Origin: Pseudomonas sp. 7SR1
Lineage (GTDB): Bacteria; Pseudomonadota; Gammaproteobacteria; Pseudomonadales; Pseudomonadaceae
Length of the DNA: 64,000 nucleotides
Direction of reading: 5' to 3'
Assembly: GCF_900156465.1 (NCBI RefSeq)
Contig: NZ_LT707064.1
Location: forward strand, 2,450,501 to 2,514,500
Under the pieces are notes generated by a model. The model had not been told where the DNA came from and did no database searches. It worked only from the letters and a program-made list of their open reading frames with translations. Positions 28,975-39,346 of the stretch are shown here, one piece after another (the stretch's first letter is position 1; every line of letters starts with the position of its first letter). The translations under genes and the position numbers were made by a program.

Positions 28975-29004
28975 TTTTTGATGTGCCTGTCCAATTGCAG
29001 GCAA

Positions 29005-29034
29005 TAAAAAACCGACCCTGGGGTCGGTTTTTTA
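29005..29034 (-). terminator. Terminator of rpsT (bidirectional)
   Basis: AAAAAACCGACC and GGTCGGTTTTTT arms around CTGG. It lies beyond the rpsT stop on the minus strand and can also stop creA-side transcription. Confidence 0.93.
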
Positions 29035-29047
29035 ACGAGCGCGTCGC

Positions 29048-29326
29048 TTAGGCAGCAGCGGCAACGTTCAAGGCCTTTACGTGGCCATTCAGGCGGCTCT
29101 TATGGCGAGCAGCCTTGTTCTTGTGGATGATGCCTTTATCGGCCATACGGTCGATAACAGGCACAGCCAGAACGTAAGCAGCTTGGGCTTTTTCAGCGTC
29201 TTTTGCGTCGATGGCCTTAACTACGTTTTTGATGTAGGTACGAACCATGGAACGCAGGCTGGCGTTGTGGCTGCGACGCTTCTCAGCCTGTTTTGCACGT
29301 TTTTTGGCGGAAGGTGAGTTGGCCAC
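29048..29326 (-). CDS. rpsT: 30S ribosomal protein S20
   Basis: 92 residues of bS20 ('[20 protein letters not shown]', very basic). It binds 16S rRNA. The gene is divergent from murJ and has its own terminator, the arrangement usual in Pseudomonas. GAGGAG lies upstream of the ATG. Confidence 0.98.
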   Translation of the reverse strand: MANSPSAKKRAKQAEKRRSHNASLRSMVRTYIKNVVKAIDAKDAEKAQAAYVLAVPVIDRMADKGIIHKNKAARHKSRLNGHVKALNVAAAA

Positions 29327-29579
29327 CGTCGAGCTCCTCGAAAGACTTTTTGGGAAATAGCAAACAAAATAGGCCGCGAATCATGCCGATGAGTTGGGGT
29401 CTTGTCAAGGGCGGGTGACGCGTTCCGCTGAATGGCAGGTACATCGCACCGGATGATTTCTTTCCGGCGTGCGACCTGTAAACTCGCGGGCTTTGGCGCA
29501 GTGCTGTTGGCGGCGCGGAGTATCGCACAAGTGGGCGCGTTGTTCGCCTGCTGTTTATCGACAGGCAAAAACTCTTTTC

Positions 29580-31118
29580 ATGAATCTGCTCAAATCGTTG
29601 GCTGCCGTCAGCTCTATCACGATGCTTTCCCGGGTCCTGGGGTTCGTTCGCGATACGCTGATCGCACGGATATTCGGCGCCGGTATGGCCACCGACGCCT
29701 TCTTCATCGCCTTCAAGTTGCCCAACCTGCTGAGGCGGATTTTCGCCGAAGGTGCGTTTTCCCAGGCGTTCGTGCCCATCCTGGCGGAATACAAGAACCA
29801 GAAGGGCGATGAAGCGACCCGTACGTTCATTGCCTATGTCAGCGGTTTGCTGACCCTGGTGCTGGCCCTGGTGACTGCGGCCGGCATGCTGGCCGCGCCC
29901 TGGATCATCTGGGCCACGGCGCCGGGCTTTACCGATACCCCGGAGAAGTTCCAGCTCACCACCGACCTGCTGCGGGTGACCTTTCCTTATATATTGCTGA
30001 TTTCCCTGTCATCCCTGGCCGGGGCCATTCTCAATACGTGGAACCGTTTCTCGGTGCCGGCCTTCGTGCCGACCCTGCTCAACGTCAGCATGATCATATT
30101 TGCGGTCTTCCTGACGCCGTATTTCGATCCGCCGGTGATGGCGCTCGGCTGGGCGGTGCTGGTGGGAGGGCTGGCGCAGCTGCTGTATCAACTGCCTTAC
30201 CTCAAGAAGATCGGCATGCTGGTACTGCCTCGCCTGAACCTGCGCGACAGCGGCGTCTGGCGGGTGCTCAAGCAGATGCTGCCGGCGATCCTGGGGGTTT
30301 CGGTGAGCCAGATTTCCCTGATCATCAACACCATCTTCGCCTCGTTCCTGGTGGCCGGTTCGGTGTCCTGGATGTATTACGCCGACCGACTGATGGAGTT
30401 ACCGTCCGGTGTACTGGGCGTGGCCCTGGGCACGATCCTGTTGCCAACCCTGGCCAAGACCTACGCCAGCCAGGATCGCCAGGAGTACTCGCGGATTCTC
30501 GACTGGGGCCTGCGCCTGTGTTTCGTGCTGGTGCTGCCCTGCGCTCTGGCATTGGGGATCCTGGCCGAGCCACTGACTGTTTCGCTGTTCCAGTATGGCC
30601 AGTTCAAGGCGTTCGATGCCGCCATGACCCAGCGCGCCCTGGTCGCCTATTCGGTCGGGCTGCTTGGCATCATCCTGATCAAGGTCCTGGCGCCAGGTTT
30701 CTATGCTCAGCAGAACATCCGCACGCCGGTGAAGATTGCCATCTTCACCCTGGTGATGACCCAATTGTTCAACCTTCTGCTGATCGGCCCCCTGGCCCAT
30801 GCCGGCCTGGCCCTGGCGATCAGCATCGGCGCCTGCCTCAACGCCGGGCTGCTGTTCTATCAGCTACGCAAGCAGAAAATGTATCAGCCGCAGCCGGGCT
30901 GGGGAAAATTCGGCCTCAAGCTGCTGATCGCCGTGGCGGTGATGTCGGCGGTCCTGCTGGGGGGGATGCATTTCATGCCGGCCTGGGGCGAAGGGCAGAT
31001 GCCCGAGCGTTTCCTGCGCCTGGGTGTGCTGGTTGTCGCCGGCGTGGTGGCGTATTTCGGCATGTTGCTGCTGCTGGGCTTCCGTCTGCGGGACTTCAAT
31101 CGCAAGGCCTTGAGCTGA
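29580..31118 (+). CDS. murJ: Lipid II flippase MurJ
   Basis: 512 residues, the usual size. About 14 transmembrane segments; MVF/MurJ recognised by '[19 protein letters not shown]' and the conserved arginines of the cavity. It moves lipid II across the inner membrane for peptidoglycan synthesis. The ATG at 29580 ([16 protein letters not shown]) matches the family; an upstream in-frame ATG at 29469 is rejected. It is followed by ribF after 108 bases, as in P. aeruginosa. Confidence 0.97.
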   Translation: MNLLKSLAAVSSITMLSRVLGFVRDTLIARIFGAGMATDAFFIAFKLPNLLRRIFAEGAFSQAFVPILAEYKNQKGDEATRTFIAYVSGLLTLVLALVTAAGMLAAPWIIWATAPGFTDTPEKFQLTTDLLRVTFPYILLISLSSLAGAILNTWNRFSVPAFVPTLLNVSMIIFAVFLTPYFDPPVMALGWAVLVGGLAQLLYQLPYLKKIGMLVLPRLNLRDSGVWRVLKQMLPAILGVSVSQISLIINTIFASFLVAGSVSWMYYADRLMELPSGVLGVALGTILLPTLAKTYASQDRQEYSRILDWGLRLCFVLVLPCALALGILAEPLTVSLFQYGQFKAFDAAMTQRALVAYSVGLLGIILIKVLAPGFYAQQNIRTPVKIAIFTLVMTQLFNLLLIGPLAHAGLALAISIGACLNAGLLFYQLRKQKMYQPQPGWGKFGLKLLIAVAVMSAVLLGGMHFMPAWGEGQMPERFLRLGVLVVAGVVAYFGMLLLLGFRLRDFNRKALS

Positions 31119-31226
31119 GGCTTGGGCAGCGGTTTTGTCGGTTCGATCACTTTGGGTTACGGTGCTGCCTGTCGTTGACCGCCGGGTGTGGTTATAATCG
31201 GCCACTTTATGAGCAAGAAGCGCGTT

Positions 31227-32165
31227 ATGCAGCTGGTTCGAGGCCTTCACAACCTGCGTCCCCGGCATCGGGGCTGTGTCGCCACCATTGGCAACTTCGA
31301 CGGTGTTCACCGTGGCCACCAGGCTATCCTGGCGCGGCTGCGCGAGCGTGCGCTGGAGCTGGGCGTGCCCAGTTGCGTGGTGATCTTCGAGCCTCAGCCC
31401 CGGGAGTTTTTCGCCCCGGACACCGCCCCGGCCCGCCTGGCCAGGCTGCGAGACAAACTGCAGCTGCTGGCGGCCGAAGGCGTCGACCGGGTCCTTTGCC
31501 TGGCGTTCAACCAACGCTTGAGCCAGCTCAGCGCAGCCGAGTTCGTCGAGACCATCCTGGTGGATGGCCTGGATGTGAAGCATCTGGAAGTGGGCGACGA
31601 TTTCCGTTTCGGTTGTGACCGGGCAGGGGATTTCGATTACCTGCAGCGGGCTGGCGCCGTCCATGGTTTTACTGTCGAAGCAGCGCAGACCGTCGAGATG
31701 GATGGCCTGCGTGTCAGCAGTACTCAGGTCCGCAATGCCCTGGCGGCCGCCGACTTCGAACTGGCCGAGCGCCTGCTCGGCCGGCCATACCGGATTGCCG
31801 GGCGGATCCTGCATGGGCAGAAGCTGGCGCGCCAGTTGGGCACGCCAACGGCCAACGTGCAGCTCAAGCGTCGTCGCGTACCGCTGACCGGGGTGTTCCT
31901 GGTGAGTATCGAGATCGACGGCAAGGCCTGGCCCGGCGTCGCCAACATTGGCGTACGACCCACGGTCCAGGGAGATGGCAAGGCCCATCTCGAAGTACAT
32001 GTTCTGGATTTTGCCGGCGATCTGTATGACCGGCGTTTGACGGTGGTTTTCCACCATAAGCTGCGTGAAGAGCAGCGTTTTGCCTCTCTGGAGGCGCTCA
32101 AGGCGGCGATCCATGCCGATATCGCCGCCGCCCGTGCCCTTGTCGCAACCAGCGCCAATCGCTAA
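31227..32165 (+). CDS. ribF: Riboflavin kinase / FAD synthetase
   Basis: 312 residues, bifunctional: the N-terminal FMN adenylyltransferase ('ATIGNFDGVHRGHQAIL', HxGH nucleotidyltransferase motif) and C-terminal flavokinase ('TPTANVQLKRRRVPLTGV'). Makes FMN then FAD. The ATG at 31227 (MQLVRGLHNLRP) fits P. aeruginosa; an ATG at 31209 is possible. A TATAAT (31193-31198) just upstream may be the -10 box of a promoter for ribF-ileS-lspA-fkpB-ispH. Confidence 0.96.
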   Translation: MQLVRGLHNLRPRHRGCVATIGNFDGVHRGHQAILARLRERALELGVPSCVVIFEPQPREFFAPDTAPARLARLRDKLQLLAAEGVDRVLCLAFNQRLSQLSAAEFVETILVDGLDVKHLEVGDDFRFGCDRAGDFDYLQRAGAVHGFTVEAAQTVEMDGLRVSSTQVRNALAAADFELAERLLGRPYRIAGRILHGQKLARQLGTPTANVQLKRRRVPLTGVFLVSIEIDGKAWPGVANIGVRPTVQGDGKAHLEVHVLDFAGDLYDRRLTVVFHHKLREEQRFASLEALKAAIHADIAAARALVATSANR

Positions 32166-32178
32166 TGAAGAGCCTTAA

Positions 32179-35010
32179 ATGACCGACTATAAAGCCACGC
32201 TAAACCTTCCGGACACCGCCTTCCCTATGAAGGCCGGCCTGCCTCAGCGCGAACCACAGATTCTGCAGCGTTGGGACAGCATTGGCCTGTACGGAAAGTT
32301 GCGCGAGATTGGCAAGGACCGCCCGAAGTTCGTCCTGCACGACGGTCCTCCGTACGCCAACGGCACCATTCATATCGGTCACGCGCTGAACAAGATCCTC
32401 AAGGACATGATCGTCCGTTCCAAGACCCTGTCGGGTTTTGACGCACCTTATGTCCCGGGCTGGGATTGCCACGGCCTGCCGATCGAGCACAAGGTGGAAG
32501 TGACCCACGGCAAGAACCTGGGCGCGGACAAGACCCGCGAACTGTGCCGTGCCTACGCCACCGAGCAGATCGAGGGGCAGAAGTCCGAATTCATCCGCCT
32601 CGGCGTGCTGGGCGACTTCGCCAATCCGTACAAGACCATGGACTTCAAGAACGAAGCCGGTGAAATCCGTGCCCTGGCGAAAATCGTCGAGGGTGGTTTC
32701 GTGTTCAAGGGCCTCAAGCCCGTGAACTGGTGCTTCGATTGCGGTTCGGCCCTGGCCGAGGCGGAAGTCGAGTACGAAAACAAGAAATCGTCGACCATCG
32801 ACGTAGCCTTCCCGATCGCCGATGAAGACAAGCTCGCCGCCGCATTCGGCCTGGGCAAGCTGGCCAAGCCGGCCGCCATCGTGATCTGGACCACCACCCC
32901 GTGGACCATCCCGGCCAACCAGGCGCTGAACGTCCATCCGGAATTCAACTATGCCTTGGTGGACGTCGGCGACCGGCTGCTGGTTCTGGCCGAAGAGCTG
33001 GTCGAGTCCTGCCTGGCCCGCTACAGCCTCGAAGGCTCGGTGATCGCCACCGCGCCAGGCTCGTCACTGGAACTGATCAACTTCCGCCATCCGTTCTATG
33101 ACCGCCTGTCGCCGGTATACCTGGCCGACTACGTGGAACTGGGCGCTGGCACCGGCGTCGTTCACTCCGCGCCAGCCTATGGCGTCGACGACTTCGTGAC
33201 CTGCAAGAAATACGGCATGGTCAACGACGACATCCTCAACCCGGTGCAGAGCAACGGTGTCTATGTGCCGTCCCTGGAGTTCTTTGGCGGCCAGTTCATC
33301 TTCAAGGCCAACCCGGCCATCATCGACAAGTTGACCGAAGTCGGCTCTCTGCTGCACACCACCGTCATCGAACACAGCTACATGCACTGCTGGCGGCACA
33401 AGACACCGTTGATCTACCGTGCCACCGCGCAGTGGTTCATCGGCATGGACAAGCAGCCCGTCAGTGGCGATACCCTGCGCCAGCGTTCGCTCAAGGCCAT
33501 CGAAGAGACCAAGTTCGTACCGGCCTGGGGCCAGGCGCGCCTGCACTCGATGATCGCCAACCGGCCGGACTGGTGCATCTCCCGCCAGCGCAACTGGGGC
33601 GTGCCGATCCCGTTTTTCCTGAACAAGGAAAGCGGTGAGCTGCACCCGCGCACCGTCGAGCTGATGGAAGAGGTTGCCAAGCGCGTCGAAGTCGAAGGCA
33701 TCGAAGCCTGGTTCAAGCTGGACGCCGCCGAACTGCTGGGCGACGAGGCGCCGCTGTACGACAAGATCAGCGATACCCTGGACGTGTGGTTCGACTCCGG
33801 CACCACTCATTGGCACGTGCTGCGCGGTTCGCACCCGGTGGGCCATGAAAACGGCCCGCGTGCCGACCTGTACCTGGAAGGTTCCGACCAGCATCGCGGC
33901 TGGTTCCACTCCTCGCTGCTGACCGGCTGCGCCATCGATAACCACGCACCGTACCGCGAGCTGCTGACCCATGGTTTCACCGTGGACGAGGCCGGGCGCA
34001 AGATGTCCAAGTCCCTGGGCAACGTGATCGCGCCGCAGAAGGTCAACGATACCCTGGGCGCCGACATCATGCGCCTGTGGGTGGCCTCCACCGATTATTC
34101 CGGCGAGATGGCCGTTTCCGAGCAGATTCTGCAGCGCAGCGCGGACGCCTACCGGCGCATCCGTAACACCGCGCGCTTCCTGCTGTCGAACCTGACCGGT
34201 TTCAACCCGGCCACCGACCTGTTGCCGGCCGAGGACATGCTTGCCCTGGACCGTTGGGCCGTGGACCGTACCCTGTTGCTGCAACGCGAGCTGCAGGAGC
34301 ATTACGGCGAATACCGTTTCTGGAACGTCTACTCCAAGATCCACAACTTCTGCGTGCAGGAGCTGGGCGGTTTCTATCTCGACATCATCAAGGATCGCCA
34401 GTACACCACCGGCGCCAACAGCAAGGCACGTCGTTCGTGCCAGACCGCGCTTTTCCACATCAGCGAGGCGCTGGTGCGCTGGATCGCGCCGATCCTGGCA
34501 TTCACCGCCGACGAGCTGTGGCAGTACCTGCCGGGCGAGCGCAACGAATCGGTGATGCTCAATACCTGGTACGAGGGCCTGACCGAGCTGCCGCAAGGCT
34601 TCGAGCTGGACCGTGCCTACTGGGACCGCGTCATGGCGGTCAAGGCGGCGGTGAACAAGGAAATGGAGATCCAGCGTGCGGCCAAGGCCGTCGGTGGCAA
34701 CCTGCAGGCCGAAGTCACCCTCTACGCCGAGCAAGCCCTGGGCGCCGACCTGGCGAAGCTGGGCAACGAGCTGCGCTTCGTGCTGATCACCTCCACCGCC
34801 AGTGTCGCTCCATTGGTGCAGGCGCCGGCCGATGCGGTGGTCACTGAAGTGGCTGGCCTGAAGCTCAAGGTGGTCAAGTCGAGCTTCGTCAAGTGCGCCC
34901 GTTGCTGGCACTGCCGCGAAGACGTTGGCGTGAACCCGGAGCATCCGGAGATCTGCGGGCGTTGTGTCGACAACATCAGCGGCACCGGCGAGGTTCGCCA
35001 CTATGCCTGA
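32179..35010 (+). CDS. ileS: Isoleucyl-tRNA synthetase
   Basis: 943 residues, class I synthetase. HIGH (65-68), KMSKS (608-612) and a C-terminal zinc finger with CARCWHC...CGRCV are visible, with an editing CP1 domain between. It is the bacterial (mupirocin-sensitive type) IleRS-1 by length and by the C-terminal zinc module. 13 bases after ribF; its stop overlaps the lspA start by 8 bases, a translational coupling. Confidence 0.98.
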   Translation: MTDYKATLNLPDTAFPMKAGLPQREPQILQRWDSIGLYGKLREIGKDRPKFVLHDGPPYANGTIHIGHALNKILKDMIVRSKTLSGFDAPYVPGWDCHGLPIEHKVEVTHGKNLGADKTRELCRAYATEQIEGQKSEFIRLGVLGDFANPYKTMDFKNEAGEIRALAKIVEGGFVFKGLKPVNWCFDCGSALAEAEVEYENKKSSTIDVAFPIADEDKLAAAFGLGKLAKPAAIVIWTTTPWTIPANQALNVHPEFNYALVDVGDRLLVLAEELVESCLARYSLEGSVIATAPGSSLELINFRHPFYDRLSPVYLADYVELGAGTGVVHSAPAYGVDDFVTCKKYGMVNDDILNPVQSNGVYVPSLEFFGGQFIFKANPAIIDKLTEVGSLLHTTVIEHSYMHCWRHKTPLIYRATAQWFIGMDKQPVSGDTLRQRSLKAIEETKFVPAWGQARLHSMIANRPDWCISRQRNWGVPIPFFLNKESGELHPRTVELMEEVAKRVEVEGIEAWFKLDAAELLGDEAPLYDKISDTLDVWFDSGTTHWHVLRGSHPVGHENGPRADLYLEGSDQHRGWFHSSLLTGCAIDNHAPYRELLTHGFTVDEAGRKMSKSLGNVIAPQKVNDTLGADIMRLWVASTDYSGEMAVSEQILQRSADAYRRIRNTARFLLSNLTGFNPATDLLPAEDMLALDRWAVDRTLLLQRELQEHYGEYRFWNVYSKIHNFCVQELGGFYLDIIKDRQYTTGANSKARRSCQTALFHISEALVRWIAPILAFTADELWQYLPGERNESVMLNTWYEGLTELPQGFELDRAYWDRVMAVKAAVNKEMEIQRAAKAVGGNLQAEVTLYAEQALGADLAKLGNELRFVLITSTASVAPLVQAPADAVVTEVAGLKLKVVKSSFVKCARCWHCREDVGVNPEHPEICGRCVDNISGTGEVRHYA

Positions 35011-35527
35011 TGTGGCGCCTAACGCAGCGGGTCGTTTCGGACGGCTGGGCTGGCTCTGGTTGAGCGTGCTGGTACTGGTCATCGACCAGGTCAGCAAGTT
35101 CCACTTCGAAAGCTCGTTGACCATGTACCAGCAGATCGTGGTCATCCCCGACTACTTCAGCTGGACCCTGGCCTATAACACCGGCGCGGCGTTCAGCTTC
35201 CTGGCCGACAGCTCGGGCTGGCAGCGCTGGCTCTTCGCGCTGATCGCCATCGTGGTCAGCGGCGTGCTGGTGGTCTGGCTCAAGCGCCTGGGCCGCGACG
35301 AAACCTGGCTGGCCGTGGCGCTGGCGCTGGTGCTCGGTGGCGCGCTGGGCAATCTGTATGACCGCATTGCCTTGGGCCATGTGATCGATTTCATCCTGGT
35401 GCACTGGCAGAACCGTTGGTACTTCCCGGCGTTCAATTTTGCCGACAGCGCCATTACCGTGGGCGCGGTGATGCTCGCCCTGGACATGTTCAAGAGCAAG
35501 AAAACCGGAGAAGCCGTCCATGACTGA
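35003..35527 (+). CDS. lspA: Lipoprotein signal peptidase
   Basis: 174 residues with four membrane segments; cleaves prolipoprotein signal peptides after lipid attachment. The catalytic aspartates are in '[14 protein letters not shown]' and 'FNFADSAIT', and the family '[11 protein letters not shown]' box is present. It overlaps ileS at the 5' end and fkpB at the 3' end by 8 bases each. Confidence 0.97.
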   Translation: MPDVAPNAAGRFGRLGWLWLSVLVLVIDQVSKFHFESSLTMYQQIVVIPDYFSWTLAYNTGAAFSFLADSSGWQRWLFALIAIVVSGVLVVWLKRLGRDETWLAVALALVLGGALGNLYDRIALGHVIDFILVHWQNRWYFPAFNFADSAITVGAVMLALDMFKSKKTGEAVHD

Positions 35528-35957
35528 GCAGCGTATCGCTCAAAATACAGAAGTGAAGCTTCACTTCGCCCTGCATCTGGAAAACGGCGACACCGTTGAC
35601 AGCACCTTCGACAAGGCCCCTGCCGTGTTCAAGGTCGGCGACGGCAACCTGCTGCCAGGCTTCGAAGCTGCGATCTTCGGTTTCAAGGCCGGCGACAAGC
35701 GCACGGTGGTGGTGACGCCAGAGAATGCCTTTGGTCAGCCCAACCCGCAAAACGTGCAGACCATGCCACGCTCCCAGTTCCAGGACATGGAACTGTCGGA
35801 GGGGTTGCTGGTGATCTTCAACGACGCGGCCAATACTGAACTGCCGGGCGTGGTGAAGGCCTTCGACGACACCCAGGTGACGGTTGATTTCAATCACCCG
35901 CTGGCGGGCAAGACCTTGAATTTCGAAGTGGAAATCATCGACGTCAAGGCGGTTTAG
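35520..35957 (+). CDS. fkpB: FKBP-type isomerase FkpB (SlpA)
   Basis: 145 residues with an SlpA-type FKBP domain bearing an inserted chaperone (IF) loop ('VVVTPENAFGQPNPQNV' region). It has no signal peptide, thus cytoplasmic, as SlpA. Between lspA and ispH, as in most gamma-proteobacteria. Start overlaps the lspA stop. Confidence 0.96.
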   Translation: MTEQRIAQNTEVKLHFALHLENGDTVDSTFDKAPAVFKVGDGNLLPGFEAAIFGFKAGDKRTVVVTPENAFGQPNPQNVQTMPRSQFQDMELSEGLLVIFNDAANTELPGVVKAFDDTQVTVDFNHPLAGKTLNFEVEIIDVKAV

Positions 35958-35992
35958 GATTTAACAGGCAGTTCCTGCTGCCACTGATTCTC

Positions 35993-36020
35993 TGTGGGAG
36001 CGAGCTTGCTCGCTCCCACA
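35993..36020. repeat. Perfect REP hairpin identical to that at 4796
   Basis: The same 28 bases as 4796-4823 (arms TGTGGGAGCGAGC). It lies in the 144-base gap between fkpB and ispH, within an otherwise tight gene cluster. Confidence 0.85.
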
Positions 36021-36101
36021 TGGGGTCTCCTTGTTTTCGGGCCTTTCGCTCGATTAACAGGCAAGCATTCAATTCCTTGCGCGCAAGACACGAGGCACAG
36101 C

Positions 36102-37049
36102 ATGCAAATCAAACTCGCCAATCCCCGTGGCTTCTGCGCCGGCGTGGACCGGGCGATCGAAATCGTCAACCGCGCCCTGGAGGTCTTCGGGCCGCCGATC
36201 TATGTGCGCCATGAAGTGGTCCACAACAAATTCGTCGTCGAGGACCTGCGCAGCCGCGGTGCCATTTTCGTCGAAGAGCTGGACCAGGTGCCGGACGACG
36301 TCATCGTGATTTTCAGCGCCCATGGGGTTTCCCAGGCGGTGCGTACTGAAGCCGCCGGTCGCGGCCTGAAAGTATTCGATGCCACCTGTCCCCTGGTGAC
36401 CAAGGTGCACATCGAAGTGGCGCGCTACAGCCGCGACGGTCGTGAATGCATCCTGATCGGCCATGAAGGACATCCGGAAGTCGAAGGCACCATGGGACAA
36501 TACGATGCCAGCAATGGTGGCGCGATCTACCTGGTGGAGGATGAGGACGACGTGGCGGCCTTGCAGGTGCGCAACCCGGAAAAGCTCGCCTTTGTCACCC
36601 AGACCACCCTGTCCATGGACGATACCAGTCGTGTGATCGACGCCCTGCGCTCCCGCTTCCCGGCCATCGGTGGGCCACGCAAGGACGACATCTGCTACGC
36701 CACCCAGAACCGTCAGGACGCGGTCAAGCAACTGGCCGACGAATGCGATGTGGTGCTGGTGGTTGGCAGCCCGAACAGTTCCAACTCCAACCGCTTGCGT
36801 GAGCTGGCCGAACGCATGGGAACGCCGGCCTATCTGATCGACGGTGCCGAGGACATGCAACACAGCTGGTTCGATGGCATCGAGCGCATTGGCATCACCG
36901 CCGGCGCTTCGGCTCCCGAAGTCCTGGTGCGTGGCGTGATCCAGCAATTGCAGGCCTGGGGCGCCACCGGTGCCGATGAGCTGGCCGGTCGTGAAGAGAA
37001 CATTACTTTCTCGATGCCCAAGGAACTACGCGTTCGCTCCCTGCTTTGA
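36102..37049 (+). CDS. ispH: HMB-PP reductase IspH (LytB)
   Basis: 315 residues. Last step of the MEP isoprenoid pathway; a [4Fe-4S] enzyme. The three cluster cysteines are visible in GFCAGVDRA (Cys12), DATCPLV (~Cys96) and ICYATQNRQ (~Cys197), and Glu in GHEGHPE is catalytic. ATG at 36102 ([12 protein letters not shown]). It feeds isoprenoid units to ispB in the same window. Its last 24 bases overlap the 3' end of the convergent FimT-like gene. Confidence 0.97.
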   Translation: MQIKLANPRGFCAGVDRAIEIVNRALEVFGPPIYVRHEVVHNKFVVEDLRSRGAIFVEELDQVPDDVIVIFSAHGVSQAVRTEAAGRGLKVFDATCPLVTKVHIEVARYSRDGRECILIGHEGHPEVEGTMGQYDASNGGAIYLVEDEDDVAALQVRNPEKLAFVTQTTLSMDDTSRVIDALRSRFPAIGGPRKDDICYATQNRQDAVKQLADECDVVLVVGSPNSSNSNRLRELAERMGTPAYLIDGAEDMQHSWFDGIERIGITAGASAPEVLVRGVIQQLQAWGATGADELAGREENITFSMPKELRVRSLL

Positions 37050-37541
37050 GTCTTTTTCGCACAATGCCTGTTCAGTTTTCTCGCTGCGCAGGCTGATGCG
37101 TCCGGTGCGCGCCAGCACCACCTGATGGTGGCTGATCGGCTCGCGTTTGCCGCAGACATGCAATGTACCGGCTTGGAAGGCGTCGCTGGGCAGTAACGCT
37201 TGCCCTTGGCTGCCAAACCTCACCGAACGCTTCACCGGCCAGTTGCCGACCACTCGCGCGCGGCCGCTGCGCTCCATCACCAATGTCTTCGCCTTGTCGT
37301 CCAGCGTGATCCGCCAGCCTCGGCCCCAATCGTCGTCTATTCCTCTGATCACGACGGTCCGGCTGCGCGTGATGGCTTCGCTGCGGGCGTTACGCAAACC
37401 GCTGGCCAGCAGTTGCGCGGCGTCCTTGCGTTCGGTGGCTTCGACCAGGGCTGTGTAGCTGGCGCTGGCCCACGGTAGAACAATTGCCGCAATCGCCAGT
37501 CCCATGAGCAGTTCAATGAGGCTGAAGCCCTGTTGGTGCAT
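37026..37541 (-). CDS. fimT: FimT-like minor pseudopilin (GspH/FimT family)
   Basis: 171 residues. The prepilin leader ends QQG, cleaved before [16 protein letters not shown], with Glu at +5 of the mature protein. GspH/FimT family by the long C-terminal domain. PilD (61.4 kb) should process it. It is divergent from the minor-pilin operon by 155 bases containing a palindrome, and convergent with ispH. In P. aeruginosa fimT lies beside fimU on the same strand and contributes to DNA uptake rather than pili; the opposite orientation here and modest resemblance make the symbol tentative. The start at 37541 is preceded by GGAGG. Confidence 0.8.
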   Translation of the reverse strand: MHQQGFSLIELLMGLAIAAIVLPWASASYTALVEATERKDAAQLLASGLRNARSEAITRSRTVVIRGIDDDWGRGWRITLDDKAKTLVMERSGRARVVGNWPVKRSVRFGSQGQALLPSDAFQAGTLHVCGKREPISHHQVVLARTGRISLRSEKTEQALCEKDSKQGANA

Positions 37542-37590
37542 GACATCTCCTCCCTGGAGAATGGAAGCGGATTCAAGATCAATGGCCCAT

Positions 37591-37620
37591 TGTGGCGAGG
37601 GGATAAAACCCCTCGCCACA
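37591..37620. repeat. Perfect palindrome in the divergent pilin promoter region
   Basis: TGTGGCGAGGGG and CCCCTCGCCACA arms around ATAAAA. It belongs to the same family as the repeat at 45663-45692, which has an identical pair of arms around ATTCAT. Confidence 0.85.
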
Positions 37621-37696
37621 GGTCGGTATTGGGCACAGGCGGTGGTTTGTTCTAGCGTGTACAAGCAGGTATAGCCGACGGCAACGGAGGGCATCG

Positions 37697-38170
37697 ATGG
37701 ATCTTCGTACAAAAGGTTTCACGCTGGTGGAGGTGCTGGTGGCCCTCGGTGTGCTGCTGATCCTGATCACCCTGGCGGTGCCTGCCTTCACTGGCTCGAT
37801 GCAGGGCACCAAGGCCGATACCGAGATCGGCGATCTGCGTCGGGCGCTGAACTTTGCCCGCATGACCGCGATCGACCGTGGCACCACGATACGTATCCGC
37901 CCCACGGTGCAGGGCAGCGTCTGGAGCGGCGAGCTGGCGGTGTATGACAGTACTGGCACGCCGGCCAATGTATTGCGGGTTGTTCCAGCGATGAGCAGCG
38001 GCGCGACTCTGACGCTAACCTCAGAAGTGACCGGCATCGATTTCAACAACCTGGGCGGCTTGGCGGCACCGACCACGCCGGTGAGTTTCAATTACGTACG
38101 AGGGGCGCAGAGCAGGACGCTGAGTGTTTGCCTCAATGGACGAATCGTATTGGGTGGAAGTTGCGGATGA
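37697..38170 (+). CDS. fimU: Minor pilin FimU (GspH/FimT family)
   Basis: 157 residues. Leader ending TKG, then FTLVEVLVALGVLLILI with Glu at +5. The C-terminal domain has the GspH fold features ('RRALNFARMTAIDRGTTIRI'). First gene of the minor-pilin operon, overlapping pilV by 4 bases; minor pilins form the priming tip of type IV pili with PilY1. The gene is named by position before pilV; the sequence alone does not separate FimU from FimT. Confidence 0.8.
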   Translation: MDLRTKGFTLVEVLVALGVLLILITLAVPAFTGSMQGTKADTEIGDLRRALNFARMTAIDRGTTIRIRPTVQGSVWSGELAVYDSTGTPANVLRVVPAMSSGATLTLTSEVTGIDFNNLGGLAAPTTPVSFNYVRGAQSRTLSVCLNGRIVLGGSCG

Positions 38171-38625
38171 AGGGTTGCAGTAAAAGGACACAGGAGGGCA
38201 TGACGCTGATCGAGGTGTTGGTGGCGATGCTGATCCTCGGCATAGGCTTGCTGGGCGCGGCGATGATCCAGCTCAACGCACTCAAATACACCGACAGCTC
38301 GCGCATGACCAGCCAGGCCAGTTTCATCGCCTACGACATGCTGGATCGTATCCGCGCCAACGCCGGCGCCGACTACACCGTCACCCCACCCACTTCGCCC
38401 AATCTCAACGTCGCCCGGGACCAGGATCTCTACGACTTCAAGACCAATATCACCAGTTTCGGCGGCGCCACGGCCACCGGCACCATCGCCCTGAACCAGC
38501 GGGTCTACACCATCACCATTTCCTGGGACGATGCCCGGGCCGCCAACACCAGCAACGCTGCCGAGGCACGGCGCAGCTTCGTGCTGACCAGCCGCGTCGC
38601 CGTCGACCCGGTGGCGACGCCATGA
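38167..38625 (+). CDS. pilV: Minor pilin PilV
   Basis: 152 residues. Leader ends QEG; the mature protein begins MTLIEVLVAMLILGIGLL with Glu at +5. 'NALKYTDSSRMTSQASFIAY' and 'MLDRIRAN' are typical PilV features. ATGA overlap with fimU upstream and with pilW downstream. It helps start and tip-cap pili. Confidence 0.9.
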   Translation: MKGCSKRTQEGMTLIEVLVAMLILGIGLLGAAMIQLNALKYTDSSRMTSQASFIAYDMLDRIRANAGADYTVTPPTSPNLNVARDQDLYDFKTNITSFGGATATGTIALNQRVYTITISWDDARAANTSNAAEARRSFVLTSRVAVDPVATP

Positions 38626-39335
38626 ACAACCGTTGCCGGGGCTTCGGCCTGATCGAACTGATGATCGCGCTGGTGCTCAGCCTGATCATCGTGCTGGGTG
38701 TGGTGCAGATTTTCATTGCCGCGAAAAACACCTATGTCAGCCAGAACGCAGCAGCAGTCATGCAGGAAGATGCACGGTTCGCCCTGAGCAAGATGCTCCA
38801 GGAGCTGCGCATGGTCGGCATGTTCGGCTGCCTGGGAAGCATTACCGACGCCTCGTCCGCGGGGGATTTCAACGCCAGCCAGGTCACGCCGATCCGTTGG
38901 GACAACGCCAATCTCAGGATGACCCTGGTCACGGCGGATGTGGGCAGCAACGCAGGGGTGCCGACCTGGACGGTCGTTTCCGATTGCCGCACCAGCGCGA
39001 CCGCCTACACCGGAGCCCGGGCGCCTGCGGCCGGGCAACTGGCCTTTCCCATACGCCGGCTGGTCTACAGCTTCAGCAATAACCAGTTGTTGATGGGCAC
39101 GGGCGCCGGCAACCCGACCCTGGCGGTGCTGGTGGACAACGTGCGGGCGTTCAACGTGACCTTCGGCGTCGCGGGCAGTTCGACCGACATCGCGGCATCG
39201 AGCTACACCGGCAACCCGGCGGATCCGGCCCTGATCCGCAGCGTGCGCCTGACCCTGACGCTGTACGACCCGAAGAACAACGTGCGCGACCAGACCTTCA
39301 ACGTGGTTGCCGCTTTGCGCAATCGGCTTTTGTGA
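38622..39335 (+). CDS. pilW: Minor pilin PilW
   Basis: 237 residues, somewhat shorter than PilW of P. aeruginosa. Leader ends RG, then FGLIELMIALVLSLIIV with Glu at +5. 'EDARFALSKMLQELRMVGMFGC' is the characteristic PilW region. Start overlaps pilV by ATGA. Part of the tip complex with PilX and PilY1. Confidence 0.9.
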   Translation: MNNRCRGFGLIELMIALVLSLIIVLGVVQIFIAAKNTYVSQNAAAVMQEDARFALSKMLQELRMVGMFGCLGSITDASSAGDFNASQVTPIRWDNANLRMTLVTADVGSNAGVPTWTVVSDCRTSATAYTGARAPAAGQLAFPIRRLVYSFSNNQLLMGTGAGNPTLAVLVDNVRAFNVTFGVAGSSTDIAASSYTGNPADPALIRSVRLTLTLYDPKNNVRDQTFNVVAALRNRLL

Positions 39336-39346
39336 GGGCGGCGAGA

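Noticed and set aside
31175..31198. TTGACC and TATAAT upstream of ribF as a complete sigma-70 promoter
   Set aside because: The -10 is perfect but the spacing to TTGACC is only 12 bases, too short; only the TATAAT is mentioned under ribF.
33064..35145. A ~690-codon open frame antisense to ileS
   Set aside because: Shadow of the GC-rich ileS codons; no family features.
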